Assembly (NCBI GenBank): GCA_013817065.1
Contig: JACDDJ010000057.1
Coordinates: 389 to 12,626 of the forward strand
From: Acidobacteriota bacterium
GTDB taxonomy: Bacteria > Acidobacteriota > Vicinamibacteria > Vicinamibacterales > 2-12-FULL-66-21
Reading direction: 5' to 3'
Length of the DNA: 12,238 bases
In this document: positions 4,473 to 12,238 of the stretch, one piece after another
Layout: every line of letters starts with the position of its first letter
Position numbering within the stretch: the first letter of the stretch is position 1
Notes under the pieces: generated by a model
Databases searched by the model: none
What the model saw: only the letters and a program-made list of their open reading frames with translations
What the model was told of the DNA's origin: nothing
Program-made: the position numbers and the translations under genes

Positions 4473-7400
4473 CAGATACTCCAGGTGGGCGGGCGTCTGC
4501 GGATAGCGCTCTGCCGGCCCGTAGGGGTACGCGCTCATGCCGTGGAACGGCAGCGGCTCCACGGTGTGCGGACTCGCCGAGTTGATGTCCATCTCCTTGC
4601 TGTACCCGACAACGTAGAGAAGGAACGTGCGCGTGAGGCCCGGCTGCGGCGACGGGAGGGAAGCCGCATCGAAGGACAACGCAATCTCGTCGCCGGGGCG
4701 CGACACGACGAACATGTCGTCGCGAGCGGCGAGCAGCGGCCCGACGTCTCCCTCTCGGGTATACCGGCCGGTCATCACTTTCCAGGGAGACACGGTCGCG
4801 ACGCGCTCGTAATTGTAGCCGTAAGGCTGCCGCCCGTCCGGTGTCGACTCGGCGGAGAACCCGCGCCACCGTAGATCGGCGACGACGGGATCGAGGCGCG
4901 TGAGGAGGGTCGGAAACCCGCCCCCGGACGAATCGACGAGCACCTGATCCCAGTAGATGCGCATATTCGTCACGATGCGCACCTCACGGGTCGCCGGCGG
5001 CACCTTCCCCCGGAGGTTGACGACGACGGTCTGCGGACGACCGACGGGAATGCCGATGTTCTCGATTACCGTGCGCCACCTCCCGCGCGCGTCCTTCACC
5101 TGCAGCGCCGGAGGGCTCAGCGTCTGGCCGCTCTGATGCGCGGCGACGTTGTCGCCTGAAAACGCGTAGTCAGTCCACCCGGTCATCAGCAGGACGGCCC
5201 GATCGGCTGCATCGCCCAGGTCGAGCGTCAGCGTGTGTGGCCCGGCGTATCCACGGATCGGGCGCAGGCTGAAGTCGTCCGGGTATGTCCGGTCGATCCG
5301 CTCCAACCGCTCTCGGACATCGTGCCCGTGCTCGTCGGTCGCCCCGGCCAGCGCGGCTGCGCCGCGCGTCGTCGTCACCCCGAAGCCTGAAGCCTGAAGC
5401 CTGGAGCCTGTCGAAACCGGCGCACCCAGCCCTTCGTTCGGATACACCTCGACGCCTTCCGCATGATCCACGGCGACCAGTTGGAGCCGATCGACGAACA
5501 ACGCCTCTTCGAGCTCGTTTGTGACGCGCAGCTCGTAGCGGCCATTCCTTGATTTCAGCTGATCGGCGCGGATGCGCACGTATTCGTCTGGATCCGGATG
5601 GTTCCACTTCCCTGGCCCAACCCAGTAGCCGATCTCTCCGCCGCCCATGAAGTCGGTCACGAACTCGAAACGGCTGCCGTTCCAGGTGTACAGATACGGA
5701 CAGGAAGAGGGCTTGCGATCGAGTTCGGTGACGGTCACAACCCTTCTCCCTGGCTGCGTGCTCTCCGGCGCCGGTCCAAAGTCCGTCTCCGCCTGCAGCG
5801 TGCCGGAGGGCCAGAGGACGCGGACGACGTCGGCGGCGCGGTGAGCGCCGAGGCCGAATAGCAGATCGGCGGTGGCAACGGCGGGGGTGGCCGCCGATGA
5901 TTCGAGTCTCTGACGCAGGCTGCCGGCACGCAAATCGACTTTCGATCCGACACCGCTTCTGTTGCTGACCCGGCCGGCCAGGCGGACCTGCAGCGACGGG
6001 TTCCGGTTGCCTCCCTGGTTCCGCCAGTGGCGCACATCACCGTTGGTCAGCCGGACGATCGCATCGGTGTCGCCGTCACCGTCCACATCCCCGAGCGCCA
6101 TGGCCTGCAATACCTCCCCCTCGGATGTCAGTGCGGCGAGCGCCGCCGCTGCGGTGACGTCGGCCCAGCGGTTGCCCAGATTGCGGAACAGGTGTGCCCC
6201 ACGGTTCGACAGAACGAACAGATCGAGCAGGCCGTCATTGTCGTAATCGAGCAATTGCGCTCCGCGCGCCGCCTCAGACGCGGCGGGGGCCGCAGCGACG
6301 GCAAACCGGCCGTTGCCGTCGCTCAGGGCGAAGACGCCAGGGGCATCGGCTCTGCCGAAAAAAAAGTCGGTGTAGCCGTCCTTGTTCACATCGCCGGCGG
6401 CGACAGTCGTATAGCGCCCGGCCGGCGGCAGGCCGGCGCCGCGTGCGGCATCACGGAACGACCCGTCCCTGAGGTTCTGCAGCAGCACCGGCGCAGCGAG
6501 TGCATCGACGATCAGCAGATCGATGTCACGGAGATTATCGAAGTCCGTCGCGACGACAGCCACGCCGTTTCCGCCGCCGGCCACGCCGGCCGCCGCCGTG
6601 ATGTCGGTGAAGGTGTCGTTGCCGTTGTTGCGCAGCAACTGGTTCGGCGCCGGTGCAAAATCCGGCGGCATCCCGCCGTCGTCGGCTCGGGTGCGGCGCG
6701 CTGCAGCATCGTCGGCGAAGCCGACGACCAGTATGTCGAGATCACCGTCGTGATCGACGTCAACGAACGCCGCCGAGCGCGCGAGGTGGGTATACGCGGG
6801 CAAGCCCGACGTCTTCGTGGCGTCCTCGAACCCTCCACCGGCCGTCTGCCGCAGCAGCCGATTGCCGCCGTAGCGCAGGATGAACAGGTCGGTCCTGCCA
6901 TCGTTATCGTAGTCTGCGGCGACCGCGCCGATCGAGACCCCGCCCGCCGGCGTCGTCAGCCCGACCGGCTCGCTGATGTCGGAGAACACACCCGCATCGT
7001 TGCGGTACAGCCGCAACCCGCGCCGGCCGGTCTCGATCAGGTCGAGATCGCCGTCCCCGTCCGCGTCGACGAGCGTGATGCCCCCGGCCACCGCCGCCGC
7101 CAGCCGCATGTCTTCGACACCCGGAACGGACCGACCCGGCCTCGGCTGCGGAAACGACACCGCCGTGGCATCGGCAAACGTGACATCCGGTGTTCGCAGA
7201 TCCACCAGCTCGGGCTCGGCCCCGGTAAACGCAATCGCCTCGGCGTACTTGCCCTGTTCCAGATACGTCTGCGAGTACGTCTTTCCGTACGTGCTGTCGC
7301 GCAGGGCCTGAAACCGGTCCATCGCCTGTTTGCCTTCGGCCGCGGCGCCGGACCGGATCAAGGCCGTCGCCAGGTTGTACGCGGCCGTGACGTTATACGG

Positions 7401-7910
7401 CTCCGCGGTGAGCGCTTCACGGAAGAGGGCGATGGCGTCGCCAAAGCTGCGCTGCTGCAGGTAGACCTGGCCCAAATGCACCTTCGTCCCGACGTCCGAT
7501 GGATCGTGCCGAAGGACTCGACGCCATGACGCGATTGCCTCCTCCGGGCGATCCAGCGACCTGGCCAGCAGCCCGAGCAGGAAATGCACCTGGGGGGCGT
7601 CGGGCAGCCGCTCGGCCGAGACGCGCGCTTCCCGGAGCGCGCCTTCCGCGTTGTTGGCATAGAAGAGCGCGAGCGCGAGGTTCAGGCGACCGATCGTCAG
7701 CGCCGGATCGATCTGCAGCGCCTCGCGGAACGACTGTGCCGCCCCGTCGTAATCGAACTGCTCGAGACGGGCCACCCCCAGGTTGTTCGCGCGGTAGGCC
7801 CGTTCGCGGTCGGCCGGTCCGGTCTGCAGTCCAAGGCCGGGAACGATCCCCGCGAAGGTCAGGAGGCCGACCAGAAAAACGGACGTCCGGGTGAGGTGCG
7901 TCATGTTCAT
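4413..7910 (-). CDS. secreted TPR + FG-GAP/VCBS propeller + ASPIC/UnbV protein (CRTAC1-like) with long C-terminal extension
   Basis: The 1165-residue protein starts with a signal peptide (TSVFLVGLLTFAGIVPGLGL), so it acts outside the cytoplasm. Residues about 38-205 are TPR repeats, seen in ALQIDPA, HFLLGLLARSLDRPEEAI and EALTAEPYNVTAAYNLA. Residues about 270-630 hold seven FG-GAP/VCBS calcium-loop repeats, starting at residues 282, 333, 384, 456, 507, 555 and 608 and of the type DYDNDGLLD, consistent with a seven-bladed propeller. The fourth, DFDNLRDID, lacks the usual glycine. An ASPIC/UnbV domain follows at about 638-705 (SNRSGVGSKV to FGLGAH and VLWPSG). The remaining 450 residues (from SCPYLYTWNGSRFEFVTDF) are beta-rich and of unknown function. 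ATG 7910 overlaps the preceding TGA as ATGA; ATG 7904 is better spaced (9 bases) from the GGAGG at 7914-7918 and may be the real start. The partner is probably the upstream cytochrome and propeller. TPRs suggest a binding scaffold. Confidence 0.9.
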   Translation of the reverse strand: MNMTHLTRTSVFLVGLLTFAGIVPGLGLQTGPADRERAYRANNLGVARLEQFDYDGAAQSFREALQIDPALTIGRLNLALALFYANNAEGALREARVSAERLPDAPQVHFLLGLLARSLDRPEEAIASWRRVLRHDPSDVGTKVHLGQVYLQQRSFGDAIALFREALTAEPYNVTAAYNLATALIRSGAAAEGKQAMDRFQALRDSTYGKTYSQTYLEQGKYAEAIAFTGAEPELVDLRTPDVTFADATAVSFPQPRPGRSVPGVEDMRLAAAVAGGITLVDADGDGDLDLIETGRRGLRLYRNDAGVFSDISEPVGLTTPAGGVSIGAVAADYDNDGRTDLFILRYGGNRLLRQTAGGGFEDATKTSGLPAYTHLARSAAFVDVDHDGDLDILVVGFADDAAARRTRADDGGMPPDFAPAPNQLLRNNGNDTFTDITAAAGVAGGGNGVAVVATDFDNLRDIDLLIVDALAAPVLLQNLRDGSFRDAARGAGLPPAGRYTTVAAGDVNKDGYTDFFFGRADAPGVFALSDGNGRFAVAAAPAASEAARGAQLLDYDNDGLLDLFVLSNRGAHLFRNLGNRWADVTAAAALAALTSEGEVLQAMALGDVDGDGDTDAIVRLTNGDVRHWRNQGGNRNPSLQVRLAGRVSNRSGVGSKVDLRAGSLRQRLESSAATPAVATADLLFGLGAHRAADVVRVLWPSGTLQAETDFGPAPESTQPGRRVVTVTELDRKPSSCPYLYTWNGSRFEFVTDFMGGGEIGYWVGPGKWNHPDPDEYVRIRADQLKSRNGRYELRVTNELEEALFVDRLQLVAVDHAEGVEVYPNEGLGAPVSTGSRLQASGFGVTTTRGAAALAGATDEHGHDVRERLERIDRTYPDDFSLRPIRGYAGPHTLTLDLGDAADRAVLLMTGWTDYAFSGDNVAAHQSGQTLSPPALQVKDARGRWRTVIENIGIPVGRPQTVVVNLRGKVPPATREVRIVTNMRIYWDQVLVDSSGGGFPTLLTRLDPVVADLRWRGFSAESTPDGRQPYGYNYERVATVSPWKVMTGRYTREGDVGPLLAARDDMFVVSRPGDEIALSFDAASLPSPQPGLTRTFLLYVVGYSKEMDINSASPHTVEPLPFHGMSAYPYGPAERYPQTPAHLEYLARYNTRTVSKPLPPLEIVK
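5382..5409. repeat. heptanucleotide tandem repeat inside the large propeller gene
   Basis: GAAGCCT occurs three times in a row (5382-5402), followed by the variant GGAGCCT (5403-5409). In the gene's sense it encodes GSRLQASGF, at residues 835-843 in the C-terminal extension. A 7-base unit is not a multiple of three, so gain or loss of one unit would shift the frame and remove the last ~320 residues. Three units together make 21 bases, a neutral 7-residue insertion. Confidence 0.8.
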
Positions 7911-9622
7911 CGGCCTCCCCGGCCGAGCGGTGCGCTGTGAACGATCCCTTTGCCTTCCTGCACGGTGATCACGCGGTTGGCGGCGCCTCCCGCGAGCTTT
8001 TCAACACGGCCGCCGGGCCAGGTCACCTCGACGCTCTTGACGGTCGCGGCGCTTCCCAATCCGAACGTGAGCGGCAGCTCGCTCTGCGACAGGTAGCTCG
8101 AGCCGGTCTTCACCATGCGCGATAAGGTCTTGCCGTTGTCCAGCGTCAGTCTGACCTTCGCACCGATCCCGTTCCGGTTCGACGCGCTGCCGATCGTGAC
8201 GACACGCAGGAGCCCGTTGTCGTTGCCGCCGTCGTTGCGGAGCAGGCGCGCCGGTCCGTTGTTGGCGGTGGTCAACAGATCGAGATCTCCGTCGTTGTCG
8301 ACGTCCGCGTAGGCCGCGCCGCGCCCGACGACCGCCTGCTGAAAGGGGGGCCCGAGCCGCGCGGAAATCTCCTCGAATTTCTTCGCGCCCAGGTTGAGGA
8401 ACAGGTGGGGCCGCTGTGCGTAGGTCACCTTGGGCTGGACCGTGCTGATGTCGTCGGACACGTGTCCGTTGGCCGCGAAGATATCGAGGAGCCCGTCCAG
8501 ATCGACGTCGAAGAAGAAGCACGCGAACGTCAGGGTCAGCAACGAGGCCTTTCCGACCGCGGACGTAGGCGCGTCGTCGATGAACAGCCCGGTCCCTTCG
8601 TTCGAGTAGAGGGCCATCATCTCGTTGGAGAAGTTGCCGATGAGAAGCCCCTGGCGGCCGGATCCGTCGTAGTCGGCGGCATCCACCCCCATGCCCGCCC
8701 GGGCGACCCCGGCCTCGTTGAACGCCACGCCGGCCGTCATCCCGACATCGCTGAACGTGCCGTTGCCATTGTTCTGATACAGGCGGTTGGGCTGGGTGTC
8801 GTTGGCCACGAACAGATCCATGCGCCCGTCGGCGTTGTGGTCGATGAGCGCCACGCCCAGCGCTTTCGAGGCCGGGTCGTAGAGCCCTGCCTTTCGCGTG
8901 ACGTTCTCGAAGGCCCCGTCCCCTTTGTTGCGATAGAGCGTCGAGCTCTGCCCCTTGTACGATTCCGGGGTGCAATACGATTTGTTGCGGCCGTCGAGCG
9001 TGCAGAACAGGTCTGCCCCGATCGTCCACTCCACGTAGTTGGCGACGAAGAGGTCGAGCCGTCCGTCGAGGTCGTAGTCGAACCATGCCGCACTCGTCGA
9101 GAAGTCGGGATCACCGACCCCCGCACGCGCCGTCACATCGGCGAACTTCCCGCCCCCGAGGTTTCTGAAGAGGCGATTCGGGCCGAGCGCCGTCAGGTAG
9201 ATGTCGATGTTGCCGTCGTTGTCGTAATCGGCAGCCGCCACGCCAAGGCCATACATCTCAACGGCGAGACCGGCCTGCCGGGTAACGTCTTTGAATGTAC
9301 CGTTGCCGTTGTTCCGGTAGAGCGCGGGGAACGACGCGGTGCCTTTTCGGCCGGGCCAGTTGGTCGAGTTCGCCAGCAGCACGTCCTGCCAGCCATCGTT
9401 ATCGATGTCGAGAAATGCTGCTCCTGACCCGATCGTTTCCGGCAGGTACTTCTTGCCGTAGGCGCCGCTGTTGTGGCGGAAGCGGATGCCGGCGGCGGCC
9501 GTGACGTCCGAAAAACGAACCTGGTCCGGCCGAGGCTTTGGACTCTGAGCTTTCGGCAGCGCGTCGGATCCAGCCAGGATCGCCCCGCACACAGCAAGCG
9601 TTGCCAGCAGCATCCTGCTCAT
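7907..9622 (-). CDS. secreted FG-GAP/VCBS beta-propeller protein with ASPIC/UnbV domain (CRTAC1 family)
   Basis: The 571-residue protein has an N-terminal signal peptide (MLLATLAVCGAILAGSDA) and is exported. Seven FG-GAP/VCBS calcium loops of the form DxDxDGxxD start at residues 72, 132, 182, 261, 318, 372 and 440 (for example DIDNDGWQD and DVDNDGDLD), each near an LYRNNGNGTFxDVT-type strand. This is the count for a full seven-bladed propeller. The fifth loop is degenerate (DYDGSGRQG). An insertion after blade 3 contains two cysteines (207, 217) that could form a disulfide. Residues about 470-540 are the ASPIC/UnbV domain (SNRNGIGAKV, SSYLSQSE, FGLG, VTWPGG). ATG 9622 overlaps the cytochrome gene's TGA as ATGA; ATG 9613 is an alternative start. 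The stop overlaps the next gene in the same way. Biochemical role unknown; calcium-dependent binding of a protein or polysaccharide partner is an inference. Confidence 0.92.
   Translation of the reverse strand: MSRMLLATLAVCGAILAGSDALPKAQSPKPRPDQVRFSDVTAAAGIRFRHNSGAYGKKYLPETIGSGAAFLDIDNDGWQDVLLANSTNWPGRKGTASFPALYRNNGNGTFKDVTRQAGLAVEMYGLGVAAADYDNDGNIDIYLTALGPNRLFRNLGGGKFADVTARAGVGDPDFSTSAAWFDYDLDGRLDLFVANYVEWTIGADLFCTLDGRNKSYCTPESYKGQSSTLYRNKGDGAFENVTRKAGLYDPASKALGVALIDHNADGRMDLFVANDTQPNRLYQNNGNGTFSDVGMTAGVAFNEAGVARAGMGVDAADYDGSGRQGLLIGNFSNEMMALYSNEGTGLFIDDAPTSAVGKASLLTLTFACFFFDVDLDGLLDIFAANGHVSDDISTVQPKVTYAQRPHLFLNLGAKKFEEISARLGPPFQQAVVGRGAAYADVDNDGDLDLLTTANNGPARLLRNDGGNDNGLLRVVTIGSASNRNGIGAKVRLTLDNGKTLSRMVKTGSSYLSQSELPLTFGLGSAATVKSVEVTWPGGRVEKLAGGAANRVITVQEGKGIVHSAPLGRGGR
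7914..7918 (-). promoter_or_regulatory. strong Shine-Dalgarno of the large TPR-propeller gene
   Basis: The - strand reads GGGGAGG here, within the 3' end of the preceding gene. It lies 3 bases from ATG 7910 and 9 bases from ATG 7904. The longer spacing is closer to optimal and argues for initiation at 7904, two codons inside the longest frame. Confidence 0.55.
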
Positions 9623-12238
9623 CGAGGGCGCAGGGCCGGCCTGCCGTGCTCATGGATCTGCTGCCGCTCGTTGTTGTCATCCGGATTCAACTGGCGGAAC
9701 GGCCCGGTGATCGCCTGCGAGGATTCGTCCGCCTTGAATCTCGTAAACAGCACCTGTTCGCGCGCCGCGGCGGCGCCGTCGCCAAGTCCCTGGTAACTGA
9801 GCATGAGGTTGTAATGCGCCTGCACATCTTCCGGATCGATTGCGAGGACTTTCTTGAACTCGTCCACAGCCGCCTGGTACTCGCGTTTCAGGAACAGTAC
9901 ACGCCCCAGTTGATTCAGGACGACCCGGTCACGCGGATATTGGCCGGCGGCAATTCGTAAATGCTCCAACGCGTCGTCGTACCGGCCGAGACTCTTCAAC
10001 GCCGTGGCCAGAAAGAAATGGCTCTTGGCCAGACGCTGATCGATTTCGAGGGCCTTGCGCAGGACCTCCTCCGCCGCGCTCATGTTGCCTTCCTGGATTC
10101 TCGCGCGGGCGACGTTCACCCACCCATCCGCATAGCCCGGCTCCATCTGTGTGACTTTGAGGAACACCGCCTCGGCATTTCTGATGTCCCCCTGGAGCAG
10201 GAGCCCGATGCCGTAGTCGTTCCATCGCTCCCGCACCGAGGGGTTGGTCACAGCTTTCGTGTCTGGCAGAGAACTCGCGGCCGAGATGACGCGCAACGTG
10301 GCCTTGCTCTCGGCCATGATGGTGATCGGAATATCGGGAATCGCCTTGATCTCGCCCGAGACGTTTGCGGTGCTCCCCGTAAACACGAACTTCCCGTCGT
10401 CGTGTCCAGGTCCCAGGGAGAAGGCTTTCTGGGCGGGATCTCTGACGCCGGCGAACGCCCACTGGGTGTTCCACCATGCGAACTTCCGATAGTTCACCTT
10501 CGCCTTCAGGAAAATGCGGTCGCCGGCGTCCGCGGGAATCTGCAGGCGGTAGTGAATGGTATCGGCGGCACCGGGCGGAATCAGCCGGACATAGGCCATC
10601 GAGCGCGCGGCCCACGCGTTGCGTTTGTTGATCTGGTTACCGTGCTCGTCGAGGAGGAGACTGCGGTAGAAGTGGGCACCAGGGTCCACGGGGCCTTTCC
10701 CGCCGTCCTGGACGGCTCCGCTGTGGAGCAGGACGCGTCCCTTGTCGTCCACGGCTTCCAGTTCCACCCAGACGTCGAACGCGTCAACGGTTCCGCCAGG
10801 AAAAAAATGACCGACCTTCCGAGTACGGACGACGACCTCGAGGCGGACCGACTCGCCGCGGCGGACCACCGAATCCAGCTTGTCGAGCGGTGCGATAACA
10901 TCGGCCGGCGTGGACAGAAAGGTCCGGGTCGAACCGAAATTCATCGATTCCTCGCCGACCGCAAACGTGCTCGACAGACGCGGCTCGGCGGCGGTCCGGC
11001 GGGATTCGACGGGCTCGCCCGCCTCGACTCCGCGTACCAGGCCGAAGATGTCCACGGAAATCTGCCCGTCGCGCAGAAAGTCCTGGACGGCCTTGAGCTG
11101 CTCGGGATCCTTGTTGACGTAGGGCAGCGCCGTATTCGCAGCGGCAAAGCGATGCGACTTGACCTTGCCGTTCTTCGCCGCCGGATCATTCGAGTCGACG
11201 AGCTGCATGTGACAGTCGGCGCATTTCTGCGGCGTCGGCGGATAGTAGAACGACCGGGCCCCCTGGCCGGACACTCCGGAGGCCTGCCAGCTGTCGTAGT
11301 CGTTGAACCCGCGGAACCACCGGTACGCGTTCACCGGGACGTCGAGGTGGACCTTGTGGCAGCTCGAGCAGAATTCCGCGGTCTGGTCCGTATGAAACGG
11401 CTTCAGAAACGTTTCTCGATGGGGCTGGGGATCGATGTAGGTCAACTGGTCGTGCACAAACCGCAGAAACGGGTTTTCGCTCACGGCCAGATCGTGCATC
11501 GGAGGGTACTCGACTTCGAAGTCTCCCTGCCCCATCGTGCTGCCGACGCGGGTAATCGCGTGACATGAGGTGCAGCCCAGGCCGGCCTGGGCTTCAGGCG
11601 TATCGATCTGTTCCTTGATCGGCCGGTCGAACCGACCGTTGAAGAACACGGCGTGGTCGTGGCAACCGGCGCACCACTTCGAGGGGGTCGTCCCGACGAC
11701 ATCCTGCATGTACTCGATCGACTTGCGGTACCACTGATTGTTGAAGGACGAGAATCGGTGCGCGGAGGACTGCCATTCCTTGAAGATCCCGGTATGGCAG
11801 CGGCCGCAGCTCTCGCTCGTCATGAAAAAATTGGCGGGAATGATCCCGCGAACGCTGGTGTCGGCAGAGGATGGAAAAAAGGGGCTGTGAGGCCCGCGTC
11901 CCTCCTCCTGCATGCTCGCGGGAACCACCGTCGGGTTTTCGATCCGGTAGCGCGACTTCGCGCGCGAGTCGTGGGTCATCGCCATGCCGACGGCGCCGGC
12001 GAACGCGAAGAGGACGACGACATAGGCGGTGCCGAGAGCCAGGCGTTGACGGGAGCCGACCTGCCGCGCCGTGCGCCAGGCGCTCAGCATGAAGATGACG
12101 AGCAGCGGAAGGCCGCCCGCCACGATCAACGCGATGTGAAGCGGCAGCAGCCATCGCGTGCGTCCCGCCGCGCCCACCACCATGATGGCGATCCCGCACA
12201 ATCCTCCCGCGCCCAGAACCACGGAGCTGATGAGAACC
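9619..12238 (-). CDS. membrane-anchored pentaheme c-type cytochrome fused to TPR repeats (5' end outside window)
   Basis: The frame runs off the right edge. The first available start, GTG 12222, would cut into a hydrophobic segment that continues upstream (VLISSVVLGAGGLCG), so the gene is 5'-partial. Counting from GTG 12222, membrane segments lie at about 1-20, 24-48 and 61-83. Five CxxCH haem sites follow at residues 139-143, 184-188, 217-221, 285-289 and 334-338. Further histidines near them (H155 in SSAHRFSS, H190, H243, H277, H357 in KSHRF) are candidates for distal axial ligands. Residues 455-590 form a beta-sandwich with VGHFFPGGTVDAFDVW, a segment known from other multiheme cytochromes. 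At least four TPRs fill about 665-810. The haem domain should face the periplasm and carry electrons, with the TPRs recruiting partners. The TGA overlaps the start of the propeller gene as ATGA, so stoichiometric production is likely. No redox partner is visible in the window. Confidence 0.9.
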   Translation of the reverse strand, partial: VLISSVVLGAGGLCGIAIMVVGAAGRTRWLLPLHIALIVAGGLPLLVIFMLSAWRTARQVGSRQRLALGTAYVVVLFAFAGAVGMAMTHDSRAKSRYRIENPTVVPASMQEEGRGPHSPFFPSSADTSVRGIIPANFFMTSESCGRCHTGIFKEWQSSAHRFSSFNNQWYRKSIEYMQDVVGTTPSKWCAGCHDHAVFFNGRFDRPIKEQIDTPEAQAGLGCTSCHAITRVGSTMGQGDFEVEYPPMHDLAVSENPFLRFVHDQLTYIDPQPHRETFLKPFHTDQTAEFCSSCHKVHLDVPVNAYRWFRGFNDYDSWQASGVSGQGARSFYYPPTPQKCADCHMQLVDSNDPAAKNGKVKSHRFAAANTALPYVNKDPEQLKAVQDFLRDGQISVDIFGLVRGVEAGEPVESRRTAAEPRLSSTFAVGEESMNFGSTRTFLSTPADVIAPLDKLDSVVRRGESVRLEVVVRTRKVGHFFPGGTVDAFDVWVELEAVDDKGRVLLHSGAVQDGGKGPVDPGAHFYRSLLLDEHGNQINKRNAWAARSMAYVRLIPPGAADTIHYRLQIPADAGDRIFLKAKVNYRKFAWWNTQWAFAGVRDPAQKAFSLGPGHDDGKFVFTGSTANVSGEIKAIPDIPITIMAESKATLRVISAASSLPDTKAVTNPSVRERWNDYGIGLLLQGDIRNAEAVFLKVTQMEPGYADGWVNVARARIQEGNMSAAEEVLRKALEIDQRLAKSHFFLATALKSLGRYDDALEHLRIAAGQYPRDRVVLNQLGRVLFLKREYQAAVDEFKKVLAIDPEDVQAHYNLMLSYQGLGDGAAAAREQVLFTRFKADESSQAITGPFRQLNPDDNNERQQIHEHGRPALRPR

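Noticed and set aside
4102..4869. N-terminal extension of the amidohydrolase frame to a 602-residue protein
   Set aside because: The extra 256 residues are Arg/Ala-rich, run antiparallel in meaning to no known domain and overlap the true coding end of the large propeller gene. Family homology starts at ATG 4101.
6027..7529. A 500-codon open frame on the + strand opposite the large TPR-propeller gene
   Set aside because: It mirrors a GC-rich gene with clear domains on the other strand. Its translation is Arg/Val/Gly/Asp-rich without domains, signal peptide or ribosome binding site.
8405..9427. A 340-codon open frame on the + strand opposite the 571-residue propeller gene
   Set aside because: It covers several of the calcium-loop repeats read in the other direction; the repeated DxDxDG codons produce repeated VDVDVVVEV-like antisense text, not a protein.
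9961..11568. A 535-codon open frame on the + strand opposite the cytochrome gene
   Set aside because: The - strand encodes five CxxCH motifs and TPRs in this region. The + frame has no recognisable features and is an artefact of codon bias.
1..12238. CRISPR array, complete insertion sequence, rRNA or riboswitch
   Set aside because: No regularly spaced repeats, no full transposase and no rRNA- or riboswitch-like segments were seen by eye; the only RNA gene trace is the tRNA-Arg half.

Overview
The window is GC-rich bacterial DNA. The gene families suggest an Acidobacteriota-type organism, perhaps Vicinamibacteria-like: CRTAC1/ASPIC-UnbV beta-propeller proteins, a TPR-fused multiheme cytochrome and a decayed PD40-type propeller of the kind attached to acidobacterial Ser/Thr kinases. 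This is inference from family content; no rRNA or other taxonomic marker is present.

Left third (1-3060): a scarred, gene-poor stretch. It opens with the last 25 codons of an IS630-family transposase. A non-coding stretch with a perfect hairpin follows, then two tandem small lipoprotein genes on the + strand (641-1153 and 1208-1675). Next, on the - strand, is the 3' half of a tRNA-Arg(UCU) with a hairpin directly behind it but no 5' half, which is the classic look of an attachment-site remnant. The frameshifted and internally deleted wreck of a PD40/TolB-like propeller gene lies at about 2389-2760.

Right three quarters (3061-12238): a - strand operon read right to left. It starts with a membrane-anchored pentaheme cytochrome c fused to TPR repeats, whose 5' end lies beyond the window. 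Next comes a secreted seven-repeat FG-GAP/VCBS propeller with an ASPIC/UnbV domain, and then a 1165-residue TPR + seven-repeat propeller + ASPIC protein with a long C-terminal extension. Both internal junctions are ATGA stop/start overlaps, so the three proteins are probably made together and act outside the cytoplasm. Their substrate or electron partner is not visible here.

Between the third gene and a downstream nitrilase-superfamily amidohydrolase (3061-4101) lies a composite junction. A fragment of an integron-type tyrosine recombinase, lacking its catalytic tyrosine, is flanked by two imperfect ~60-bp direct repeats. Each repeat encodes the C-terminal ARYNTRTVS segment of the propeller protein. 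The second copy runs into a small reading frame with a strong Shine-Dalgarno sequence that ends in another ATGA overlap with the amidohydrolase. The propeller-cytochrome operon and this recombinase scar are the most interesting parts of the window.
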